Source: Promerops cafer (Eukaryota; Chordata; Aves; Passeriformes; Nectariniidae). Taken from it: DNA of 64,000 nucleotides. Under the pieces are notes generated by a model. That model ran no database searches. It was not told where the DNA came from and saw nothing but the letters and a program-made list of their open reading frames with translations. Location of the stretch: positions 999,256-1,063,255 of the forward strand of contig VZSE01010018.1 of the NCBI GenBank assembly GCA_013398275.1. The letters are read 5' to 3'. Numbering within the stretch: the stretch's first letter is position 1; each line of letters opens with the position of its first letter. This document shows positions 37,350-49,834 of this stretch, piece after piece. The position numbers and the translations under genes are program-made.

Positions 37350-39367
37350 AAAATAAAGGTAAAATCCATTGAAATTCAAGAAATCTTATCTCAAGTCAAT
37401 TAACTTTTCTATTCAAGGACTGTAACTACTGTGCCAGGACAATTAGCTCACTGATCATTTACACATCTGAAAAGCCATATAAGCGAGCAAAAAGGTATTT
37501 TCCCTACTGCACAAAATCAGTATTTTTTCTTTCACTTTTCTACAATTACAGAATTTGATCCAGCTCGAGAAGAAAGAGATTTACAGAAGAACTCTTTCTT
37601 AGACTTCAAGGAAGAATGAACACTATTAGCAGCTAAACATAAGCCATAAAACCTACCAAGCCATCTAATAAAGTAAGAAGACTATTCTTGCTGTACACAT
37701 CACTTTCCCTGGGAACTTCCTCTACTGAAGCCAACTATAAAACAGACCTAATGCCTAAAATTAGCCAACCGAGAGTTTCTTTCTCCCAAAGCAATAAATA
37801 GGTTTTTTACCCAAAACCAGAGAAAGAGTTGTTTCATGGTTTGAACCTCTACCCTTAATATTTTCCTGTTTGCTTGGTGGGTTTTTCCCTTCATTCTTGA
37901 TTTCTCTTTGATGACAAAGGTTGCAGAATCAGATCTATCAATGTGTTGATATTAGTAAGAATCTCTCGCTGATCCAAAACAATATTTCTCAATAATTACA
38001 ACACAAACAAGCCTTATGAAGTTGGGGGATTTTTAAACACCATGCTCTACCCAAGTGACCTGTTTCCAAAATACGAGCATCTAAAAGCACAGTTAAAAAA
38101 AGATGAAATTAAAACTTTTACCTGCCATCAAAAGCAGTTTAATAATTTGAAGAGAGGAGAAGTAGTCCAAACCCCATGAGCACCCCCCTAGGTGGTAGCT
38201 TTGTTCACTACCTGCAAATAACACAGCCTGGAGTAAAATTCTATAGGCAATCCATGATTATTCACCTTTTACATACAAAAATCCCCTCTTCCCTGTAGTA
38301 TAACATTGCTAAAAATATTGTTTGCTGCTAATACCAAACACTTATAATAATATGCTGTACTGAGAAAACAATCTCATGACAGCAAAAGCAATGATAATAA
38401 TATATTCACTCTCTCAGAGTTAACATCTTAAGTCATCTAGAAAACTTCATCTGCAAGATCTATGTTGTTATCAGCATACAACAAAGACAAGAAACCCCTA
38501 AAAACGCATAGAGCATTGCAGCAAACAGGTGGAAGGTGCATTTGACAGAAGAAATATTGTCTGTTCCTGTGTCTGGAAATGCATTCAATAATCTTCCTCA
38601 ATGATTAATACATCCCACATGTGAAAGCCTGCATAAAAGACCAAGCAACAGCTGTAATTTACTGAAGGAGGTAGGACAGCTCAGCAGTAGAAGCCATCCA
38701 AGCTGTAAAATGACAGTGTATTAGTAGTTCCCATCCATTTAATTACAGTTTAAACTTCCCAATATGACACAGTAATAAATTGAAAAATGCTGCATTACTG
38801 GCTATTTTTTTCTTTTAGACAGATGTTGTACATGGTATATTGTGGACCTTTTCCATCTCTTCCTTTCTGGCTGGTTATTGCCTGGCTAACAGGATGTTTC
38901 ATTTTAATGAAAAATACATTACTGCATTAAGATAAGGTCATCAGTTCTTAAGTTAAATGCAATTTCTGTAATAAAATTAATTGCATAACCTTCATAAAAT
39001 CTTTTTATGTGGGTTAAACACTTTTAATTACTACCTAAATTTTGTTCAACTGAACATTTAAATGGAGTATTCACCTATAAAAAGAATGTATATACTGTGA
39101 AATGCCTCTACAGTTCTTTACAGCATGCCTTCTGTATGTTCTACTGTAATATATAATGTTGTCAGCATTGTTAAAATCAACTCTTGAGCAAGGCTGAAGG
39201 GAAAGAGGCAGAGGGAAAAAAAAACCTGCCAGTTTATGAAGTGTGAAAACTGGCTTTGAGACTGCACCTGATTTCTCAGGGCCATGTCCAGTTGGCTTTG
39301 GGTTTTTTTTTAAGGATGGAAGCCTCACAATCTGTCCAAGCACCCTCAAATACAACATTATAGAGCA
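37348..39367. other. Unique non-coding DNA
   Basis: No repeat or gene recognised. A minus-strand splice-flanked open stretch lies at 38,122-38,211 (acceptor TTATTTGCAG, donor GCAG/GTAAAAG); see the findings. Confidence 0.5.
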
Positions 39368-39460
39368 GAGAATCATAGAATATCCTGAGTTGGAAGAGAA
39401 CCACAAGGATCAAAGTCCAACTCCTGGCACTGCTCAGGACCCAGAATCACACCATGTGTG
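39368..39460 (-). mobile_element. CR1 LINE, antisense terminal fragment
   Basis: AGAATCATAGAATATCCTGA, GTTGGAAGAGAACCACAAGG, AAGTCCAACTCCTGGCACTG and CAGAATCACACCATGTG match the reversed 3' end of the CR1 subfamily with the ATATCCTGAGTTGGAAGGGACCC signature. About 93 bp remain. Confidence 0.93.
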
Positions 39461-42400
39461 GTTATTGGTAAATCCTGTTTAGTTCCACATAAATAGCAAT
39501 TATTTGATATATATATTGATATATATGATCAAATTGCCACTGCAACAGGAGCTAGAGCTCAGACAGAGGCAATCTTTGCTTATAAAAACTGGTATTTTCC
39601 CAGTAATGTTTGTACACTCAGCACGAAGATGAACAGCTCTTATGATATGTGAAACAAAACACAAATAAATTCTCCATTACATTCAAAAAACAGAAATATA
39701 ACCCTGCATCATTTATGTCTTGGATGACTTAGATGGCTGGATGGTTGTTACCTGAAACAATAGTCCCTTTTTAAAGTCCTTCCAACATTAATTTGTATAG
39801 GCTAAAATATTTTTTTTCCCCCTGAAAAATAAAAGGTTCTTCAAGAAAACTTTGTTTCAGTCAGGGTTAAAATCAATATTTATTTTATTTTTTTCAATTC
39901 AGCTCCTGAACCTCCAAAACAATAACGAGGTATGAATTCACCTCTAGGTCAGATGATATTGAACTGGGTAATGATGGGTCCTGGGACATGAAGAATGGAT
40001 TTATGGGTTAATTTACCCATTACTTTTTTCCAGGATACTTTTAGTTTTATGCCTACAACTCAATGCATATTATTCAACCAATTGATTTATGAAAACAATA
40101 TTCCTATACTAACTCAAATGTTGTTCCATACTTCAGAATCAGATTAAATTTGACATTTTATATTCTCTTCATTTTAACTGAACCGGATTTTGTCTACAGA
40201 AAAAAATTATCTTACATAAATAAAAAGAAAATTTTCAGAATGTTGCCATTATAAGAAGCTTTGGAAATACTTCCCTTTTACACCATCAAACTTAATAAAT
40301 TGGTAGCTTAACTAAGGGAATGTATAATATTCTGTGGCACAGAAGTGGATAGAAGCCTCTTTACAGTATTTCTCACTGTAGTTTCTAAGTGTATTCTAGG
40401 TATTAAAAAAAGAAATAGCCTGTCACAACTCCAAGATACCAGAGAATCTGACTTTCTAATCCTACTCAGTCTGTAATGAAAACCCCATTCTAGAAAATAC
40501 ACCTGACAAATATCCCAAAACCAGCAGCATGAAAGCAAAAGCATTTATTATGCTTTTCATGCATTTTTCAATCAATTAAGCCCAAGTTTTTTTTCTTCTG
40601 ACTTCAAGGCATTTTAAAGTTTTTATACCTTTGTTATTCCTAGAAAATGATTTTTTAAAATGTAAAACTAGTGAATTTTCCTTACAATCTCAAATTTTTA
40701 ATTACCTTTGACACACTGAATGTAAATTTGTTTTCTATTGTCTTGAAAACTGGTTTCAATTTTTTTTTTTCTTACAGAATCTTCATTTTGGACCGCCTTC
40801 TTCCTTTGATTGGCTTCTCTCAATCATTTAAATCAAATCAAAGTCAAATGCACAAGTTTGAAGTAATGGTTTTGAAATTTTAATTAAATTACTAAGTTGG
40901 AAACTAATGAAATAAAAGCTTACAGCAGTAGACAGTACTGCAATTATTAGCTATTTCAAAAATATTAGTCCTATTAATTAAGTTGTTAAAACTCAACAAG
41001 TGTTTTAAAAATTGCTTATAAATATCATATTTGATAAGAGAAGTTTAAAAGAGTTGGCTATTCGTTCAAAGGATTTAAAAACTACACCCACATCCTTTTG
41101 GCTACAACACATTCTCATTCCCTTATCAAATTATTGTCTGTTGGCTACTTTGTTTTAGTCCCTTGCCCAGAATAATCTATCCACCAAATGAAATTTCACA
41201 GGTGCAAAATTTACAATGAGAAACATGTTTCAGGCATTTCTAATCATATACAAACCTTCTCTCCACAAAGTTTCTAATTTAATAAAAAAGTTTGTATCCC
41301 CATACCTTTTTTGCTTAGGCTTTGATTTTTTGACCAACTATTTAGACCAATTTCTCTCCTCCTCACATGGCTCTTTTTTTATTGAAGACATTGACCCCCC
41401 CTCTTTTCCAAGCAGAAACATTTCAAGGCATTGCAACTCAGCTTCACAGGGGAGGACAACATAATAAATATGAATGAAGTTATATTTAAAGCACAACTAG
41501 CCTTGGTTTCACATATATTCCTGTGGAAATCATACCCTCTGAAGATCTGCAAAATTTCTAAGAACCGTGCCCAACACTCCTCAAGCTTGCCAGGCTTGCT
41601 TTGCTTTAATTTGCCTTCACTTGTGTGGAGCTTTGTTTCCACTCACTTCAAATATAAATTACTCATGAGCTGGTTACAGTTAGTTTGTTTTACTTGTGCG
41701 TGGAAGAGTTGGTTTTCCAGGGTAACAAAGAAGTCCAAGTGCAGTTTATCTTATGTGCATTAAAATGAAGTAAAAAGAGTGAATTTGGATGCAAAAAGAG
41801 TTGCAAAACAAACAGAAGGAAAAGCATAGAAGGTATAAAAATGACCAATTGGCTTCCCAGGTGAGGATGCCACCCAGTGCCAGAGTGACCTGATTTCCTA
41901 CATATCCAGGGAAATCTACTTCAGCTGTCAGATCAGCTACACTAAAAGGTGAGAAAACGAGAAATCCTGAGAGAAGATCCATTTTTATCACTGCCATGAG
42001 TTCCAAGAGTATCTGTTTCCTTGGGTACCACAGCCCAGCTAGGAGGGATATTTCCAGATACAGAGCTGGAGGGCTTTGGAGCCACAGAAGCTCATGGCAC
42101 AGGGTCTGCACGCTGTGCTGCCAGCAGGTACAAACACTCCAGCAGAACAACTCCTGGTGAGAAATTCCAGCTGATCCCATCCTGGAGCTGATCTCTGAGC
42201 TGACAGACCTTGTGTAAATCGATATATTAGTTCTTAAAGAAGGTAACAGTTTTCTCTAGAGATACATCCTCTTCTTTAACTTCCCATATATTTATGAACA
42301 TATTTGTTCAGGACAGGACTACAAATCCAAGTTTACGAGGGACTGTTTTAATTTCCCCAATCTCCAAAGAGCAGCAAAGCTGGCAAACCTGATTGCTCTT

Positions 42401-45400
42401 TGATCTTCTTTATTTGTAGACAAGCTGTAAGAGATTAAGCTCTTTTCCCATTACTTAATCATTTAAAGTGATACTCTATGATTCCCAAGGCTTCCCATTA
42501 GGCAACTGATCAGTCCAGGAACTTTAAAAAAAAGAAAATATTGGAAGATTTATAAAATACTGTTAGTTTATGCAGTTCAGATCAGACTTTCAGAAATCCT
42601 TTGATAATTTAGGGGGATAACTCCTATTAAAACCAACATCTAGGGGGAATTCAAATGGCTACTTTTTAATAGCATGTAAACTGCTTTTTTAAATGATTAT
42701 TCTTTCTTCCTATGTTTCATAATATGTATGTACTTACTTTCTTAAGGCTATGTGAAAAGGTATGTAGACTCTGGAAAGGGAAGAATCAGTGCTAAATTAA
42801 AATCCTTGATTACTGCTGTGCTGTAAAGCAACAGTTTAAGGTTTGCAAGAGTTGCACCACTTCCCTACATACTCCATGTCCACAGTATCCCAGATCCAAA
42901 TATAGGAAGCCCTAGGAAATAACTGAATACTTAAGGAAACTTCCTGAACAGCTCTCAAGTTGTATATACATTTTTCAACTTAACTGCATTTATATCCTTC
43001 CAAAATCATTAAATTGTCCCCAAGGGAGCCACAGGAAGGCAAAGGAAGGAGGATTTTTTGTCTTCGCTAGACACGGTGACAACTGTACAATATAATGATG
43101 GCAAATACATGGGATTACTGCCAGACTCTCATCCAAGACACACTGATGTCTTCATCTAGTCAAATATGTTCTCCAAATAAAATTCTATTATGCACAGCAA
43201 AATGAATGCTATATTATGGATTTTGGCATGAAACCACAGTGATTTTTAACTGAGTTGTCTGCCATGAATCAGGATATTAATTGGCATATAAATTGTACAG
43301 ATGTACATTCTGCATTAAGTGACCTTTTCCTTCCAAGGTCTTAAAGAATCATTTGTCTCTAAAATGGCCACTATGAATACCAAAAAAACCCTCACAATCA
43401 GTACTGCTTAGATTACAAATATCTGTACAACTTACTCGTCTTCAAGAAGTATTCATGCATTTCCAGTGGGTTTTCAAATGGATCTTAATTTAATGCAAGA
43501 GAAACTAACTTCCTTTTTACAATTCTGATTACACCACTAAAAGGCCCTCTTTGAAAGGTATAAGCAGATAATTACTAAAATGTGCACCTATAAATTCCAG
43601 GTTTAGTGCTTTCAATGGAAGCTGACACAGTTATTCCCCTTTCTGGTTCCCTTGGGAGAACAGACTCATTCAGGAACCACTGCTTTCATCATTTGTAAAT
43701 TTAGCAATCAAATTGTAAGATTTCACTAATGATTTTTAATATTTCTTTATCTGCACTTGAAATTTAGCCATACCGAGAAAAATTCTTCAGAACAACCCAG
43801 GACACTTCAAGTCCTATCCTTATTATTATTAATTTATGTGTCAATTTCCAGTGGCACCAAAATGTTATCAAAATATAAAGCCACGCCTAAAACGTGTTTA
43901 TCTCCTGCAGCATTGAATGTCTGTCTCAATGAAGTCTTTGGTGAGGGAGAAAATGCATAGTCTTTATGGTAAATTTTAGAACTGAGAGTTTCTATATTTC
44001 TAATAAATTAGTGCTACCACATCTCATTTTTCCCTACATTAGGAAGAATGTGTGGAAATCACAATTGCCAACTGCATCAGAAGGGAGTCACCAAGTTATT
44101 ATTCATTTGCTCTTCAAGAGGGAGAAAGAGGAAACCAAAACTATGCCAACTTAAGGTAAATAAAACACATTAACAGTGAGCAACCTTAAAGACCTGATGT
44201 GTAACATCTAAAAAATTGAGAAATGCAATACAGTCTCACAGTAACAGCAATGTAGTGTAAACTTCCAAAGTCCAAGCAAATCTTTAGCTCTGCTGCTATT
44301 TCTAAAACAATTGAGCAGTCCTTGTGCCAGATACTTCTATGAAAGCAACACAAATATTAGTACTACTCCACCAATTTTTTACACAAAAAATCCAAACCAA
44401 ACAGAACACTAAACTATTAAGGAAAGATCATCAATATCATTCAAATATGAGCTAGAGTTGAAGGCTTGTTTTCTCTGCTGATTCTCTGTCAAATCCATTG
44501 GAAGCCACTCTCCATATTCAAAGGTCATGCCAACTCTTTTTCCCTACTTACAAACCATCAGTGAGGGAAAGATGGAGAGCATTGGTGGAAAAAAGCTCAC
44601 TTCAAAAGCAGCTGGACACAGCAGCCTAGAGAAAGCAGCAGCTAAAAGCAAATATGTGACTCACACTTCTGAAGTCCTTGCGTTCGTTCAAAAGCAGGTT
44701 TAAAATTGCTATGCCCTTTTAATCACTTGATTTTCAACAAAAAATCCAAGCCTGACATGTGATATATTGAAGGAGAACTTTTGGTTGTCTGAGATAATTT
44801 GTGAGTTTGTTGGAGGTGGGGATGGTTTGTAAGCAAATTAAACATCCTGGAAACTTAAAAGCAGTCGGGTGAAACACACACATTCATTCACAAAGTGTTT
44901 GCAGCAATAAAAAACAATCACAGAACAGGAAAGGCTGGAAGAGACCATCAGCCTTTCCACCAAACTTTCATGGGAACTGCCAAGTACCTACCAGGATGTC
45001 AGAGTAATGCTAGGGAAAAAAAAGGCTGGGGGGAAGAGGGGGAAGGGAAAGTGAGATACTTTCAAGATGGACAAAGCTAGACAATCATCTTATTATGATG
45101 ATGTTAAACGAAAATGAATTTTCTTCTGGGAAATCCCTATCACTTTAATTCCATTTAGTGGATTCCAGTAGTTTTCAGAAAGGGGCAGTTAGACCTCATC
45201 TCTGTTCTCCCTAGACCATGCTTCCAGGCTGAGATGTGTTCCCCATGCTGTCTGTTCAAGTATCACAAAGCAGCACTTTAAGGAAGTCACACGCCTGCAC
45301 CCACTGATAACAGAGTACTTGCCAAACACAAGAACAGTGTGAAGGAAAAAAGGAGCACACATTCCAGAGGCAGAGATGGTTTCAAGTAGAACTGAACTGC

Positions 45401-48400
45401 AACAACATGCTTCTCCTTCAGTTCCATACACAAGAGAGCAAATGTTTCATTTTGACAATGCCAGACAGTTTGACTCATCCAAAAATGTTGAGGACATACA
45501 CAGATAGGAAGATACTATATTGAATAATGAAAGCAAAAGACATTTTGATTTTTAAACCCAGGCTACCACAGAAATCACAATTATTACTCTGGCCGCTGAA
45601 GTGTCTCCCCTTAAAAAAGGCCAAAACTGGAGTCTCTCTGTATTTTTGTTTTTTATAAAAAGAGAATACTATGTATGATACGCAGAGGACATCCTGTACA
45701 CACTCACAAAATCAATCTTAATATAATTCTCATGTTCCTTAAAAATCTACTTCTGTGTCTAAGAAACCTTAATTTAATAAGGCTTCTGATGGGCTGAGTC
45801 AAATAGATATTATTGTTTAATTATTTCTTTGTACTCTCATCTGTCTGCATCCTTTCCTCTTCTCACCACATACTTAGCAGACAATGCAGGTCAAGGATCT
45901 TCATCAGAGGTGTCTGGACTATTTCTGCATGTAGATAACCCTCACCACACTGGTGTCCTGCTCCCTGATTTGGATTATTTGGTTTACAGAAGTTCATACA
46001 AGCAATAACTGCAATTTTAGAATTAACCACAGCATCACTCTAGAATAAATCAGTGTACGGAGTGGAGGCAGCTGGACAAATACAGAACATATTTCAAATT
46101 TTTAAAAAATCATAACCTGAAGGATCAAATAACTAGTGACTGCTTTTGTCATTAATTTAAGCTTTTTATTTCCCCTTCCTTTACTACATTATTCTCTTGC
46201 TGCTTAACAGCTATTGGTGTGTAATTACAGGTACAGAGGAATACCTGTATTTCACACAGCCCAGCTCTCCTTGGGGCTTCACAGATATCTTGAATTAGCA
46301 ACTGCTTCCTTAAAAAAATAATCAGTTGTTACAAATTGCTCTGCTCTCTGTTCATGTACTCTCCTTGCTGCTCTTTTACTTCTAGGAACAGTCTCACTAC
46401 TATCAAGCAAATTAAAAGAAAATGAGCATCAGACAGGACCCAGTTCAGTTAAGGGCCTCAAGTGATCCTTTATTCTCTGCTTCTGTATTCCACAAGAAGA
46501 CAAGGCATTGCCAAAATACTCTCTTTTAAAAAGTTAAAGTCAGCAGCTACCAGATAACAGCTTGAGAGATTTTTGATCAAGACCCAAACCAATCAGTCTA
46601 CTAGAAAATATTTCATGCTAATAAGCTTCCTTTTCCTTTTCAGAGGAGATCTTATTACACTTGGATCCAGAATGTTAAGACAATACAATGTTAACACTTT
46701 CTAAAATGTGATTGATTTATTTTTCTGTCACATTATTTTTTGGATAATATGATAAATTTAATCCAATTCATCACATTATTCTATAAATATTGCAACAAAT
46801 TATTAAAGCAATAAAACCTTGTGGCAGAAGTTTAATGAGTTCATGTCACATTTGTGTTAAAGCCAAGTGATAAATTGCAACATCTGCAGTGGATGTCACC
46901 ACCTTAAAAGGGAAAGTCTGCACATTCTCCTAGCACAAGGCAGAGGTCTAAATCTTTACTTGGAGCTACAAGACAGGAAAAGCACAACAAAATATTAAAC
47001 ATATATGTCTATTCACACAGTCCTCTTCCTTCTAGCAATGTGGACCAATCCTGTCTGCATGCCATTTAGCATGAAATTCAAATACATGAAAATTTGGTAG
47101 TATAGGGTAGGGTATATTTTCCCTACAGAGATTTATTTACAAATTCATTGGGTGACTTCTTAGTTTAACAGGCTTCAAATTACTTATTTGGCAAATACTT
47201 TTTTATTATTGTTCCTTAATTTTCTTCTGCCAGATAAAGCTAATGGAAAAGCCTATGGAAAAGCTCATCACTTATCACTTATTGTCATAAATGTCAAAGT
47301 GAGAAACAACCAAAAAACCCAAATATATTCCACTGGAAAAAAAAAAAAAACCTTGGAAAGTATGTAGAAAAAAAAAGCCACACTATTTACTTGCAAGTTT
47401 GGAAGGAATTTATATTTTTATGTATTACATCAGGTGACAGTTGGGGGAACTGCTTAATGAGCTGGCTACTTTTTTGTGTAGATGTGCTCACATGCAAGCA
47501 CACACTTTTTCAGATGTGCTTAACAAATGAGTTGACATCTATTCTGACATGCAGCTGGTATTTTTTTCCCCTTTTTCTCAGTTTTTTATGAGCAACAAAG
47601 GTAGATTGTCAGTTTTACTGAAATACTTTAATAAATGAAAGAAGATTATTTAATAGGTCTCACCATTATTCAGCCTGAGTACTAAATCTTTTACTATTAA
47701 ATGTTCTCCTAATTGTCTCCTGAGGAGTTCAGAGTTCCAGTGAGTCATTCAGAATCTCTTCCTACTTATTAAGAATCAAGTCCAGTAAAGGAGCCAAAAG
47801 CAAACCATGTGAGTGAGAAACCCAACTCCCCACAGACAAAACTCCTTTTGAGAAACAGGTGACAATTCCTTCATTGGTTCATCAACAAGGCTAAATTCAC
47901 CTCCTCAGCCTTCTTCACTTTATTAGACTATAACAATAGAAAACTATCATGCATCTGTAAACTGATTTCTAAAATTGAGTGTAGTGCATGCATTTATAAG
48001 CACATTACAATATTCTACATTGCAAGCAGTTGTTAATTGTACATACCTCAAGAAACAAGCTTTTTGAAGTCTCAAGGACTTTAAAAAACTAGCATTCAGA
48101 AAAAAAAAACAACACAAACCAGTTGTGAAATGGCAGTAAACAACAAATTATGCATTTAAAATTATATTTTATATATTGATCACACTAGAAAGAAAATATT
48201 AAAGTTTTTTCATTTTAACATGCAATTGACAATTCTAAAAAATCAATTTATCTCCTGCCTTTATTAATTGTACTAAATCTAAATTTCCAGATGAGTAGTA
48301 ATACTAGCAGCAGGTTGGCTCTTTGTCCTATCCTTTTATGCAGGTAACACTGCAGCATATTTTTGTGCATCTCAGTGTCAACCAGCCAGCCCTGTCCTCA

Positions 48401-49805
48401 ACGGTCTCCACAGAGCAGTAGCTGCTCTACTCAAGAATAAAACATCACCACCCATCACAAAATTTTTTGGATGAGAGCAAAGACTGACAAACGTTTCATT
48501 CCAAACCGAGTTCCTCTTCCTACATGCCTAAGCAAAGCCAGACATGGCAACCATGAGGTGTTAAACTGTGGAAGTTTATCAAAAACTGGAATGTTGGGAC
48601 ACAGCCTCAGACCTATCTGCTCCTTCTTGCCCTCTCCCTAAAATCTACAGAACCCAACACTCAACCTTACCCGTGTATCTGCAGCTCATGCTCCTGGGTT
48701 TCATTTTTTAACGTTGCCATCCTGTGGTCATTCATGGCAAAGACAACTGTTCTCCACGAAAAATGTGGAAAAATATGTTGGGATTTCAAAGAACAACTCT
48801 TGATAGTTGAACAAGCTGAAGGATAAAGCTTTATCAAAACGTTATGTGAGCTAACCCACAACATAAGAACAGTAATCTTCTTTTGTTCTGTAGGAATCTT
48901 ACACGATGACTCCAGTCAAGCCAAAGTCTTCTGTTTGTTCATCTTAGCTACAGCAACATCATAACACACAGCACAAGTTATTCACAGAAACACTACTTCC
49001 AACACAGAGTTCATTGCTTTATTTGTGTCAGTTTTGCCATCAACTTTATTACCAGGTATAAATGAACTAATAAAACTTCCTTTTACTTAACTTGCCGTCT
49101 CCCAAGAAAACCAAAACTATTTCGACCCTTTGATTTCTTTCACTCTTTCAAACTAGAATTCCTTACTACAAAATTTCGGCCATGAACTCTTTATGGTCAT
49201 GCTTCTTTCCTTTTCTGTATGCAAAGGGAATTGATATTCTGTCCTGTTTTAATAATTAAAAATATATAAAAAAGAAACAATCAAATTTCTAATCAATCTA
49301 GCTATCAGTCTTATTTTACAGCTTTTTGCAAAAATCTAGAGAGGTAGAAACATTCATTTAAGAGCTGTAGCTAGTGATTTTTTTTGTTAGGCACAAAAAA
49401 AAGCCTACTTAATTAACACTTATCTTTATAGTAGTTCACATGAAGTTATTTACTGTTATTACAGACTATCTTGGTTTTGCAAGTTTCACTTTCTAGATAC
49501 TTGTTTCCAGCTGTTTTAGAGACCTGATTGCAACAGGAAGGAGGGGAAAAACATCCCACAAAAGCTGACACCTGAAGTTCAGTCCAACAGCAGAGTACAC
49601 ACCAGGAATAAACTAAACCAGCAACATCCTTTTTACCCTCCTGATCTCCCTAAAAGGTCTAATGCACAAAGATGACTGCAATAATTTTATTCTGCTCTTT
49701 TGAGGTTTTGAGGCCTTCTTCAAGCACAGTCATTAAGAAAATGAGCTTCCTGACAGCCAGAACACTCCTCCTAAGCATGGGAACAAGAACAGCCCTAAAA
49801 CATCC
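39461..49805. other. Unique non-coding DNA, long repeat-poor stretch
   Basis: No recognisable gene. An (AT)n patch lies at about 39,505-39,530. A doubtful CR1-like scrap (TCACAGAACAGGAAAGGCTG) lies at 44,926-44,945. A purine-rich G tract lies at about 45,011-45,055 and a 14-nt poly-A at 47,337-47,350. Minus-strand splice-flanked open stretches lie at 43,436-43,483, 47,664-47,719 and 48,671-48,746. A 144-codon minus frame at 41,746-42,180 starts with ATG but belongs to no family I know. Confidence 0.5.
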
Positions 49806-49834
49806 ACTATGGTCCCTTCCAACCTGACCCATTT
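49806..49834 (+). mobile_element. Possible CR1 3' end scrap
   Basis: CTATGGTCCCTTCCAACCTG followed by ACCCATT is the phrase that precedes the terminal octamer in sense CR1 copies. The octamer itself is replaced by TTGGGGATT, and the upstream part is not clearly CR1, so the call rests on about 28 bp. Confidence 0.4.

Noticed and set aside
42738..42770. 33-bp minus-strand microexon with an excellent acceptor (TTCTTCCCTTTCCAG) and GTAAGT donor
   Set aside because: The two neighbouring candidate units are already in phase without it. In the phase needed between them it contains a stop.
45011..45055. Possible G-quadruplex in a purine-rich tract
   Set aside because: Only three separate G runs of three or more are present, so the standard four-tract pattern is not met.
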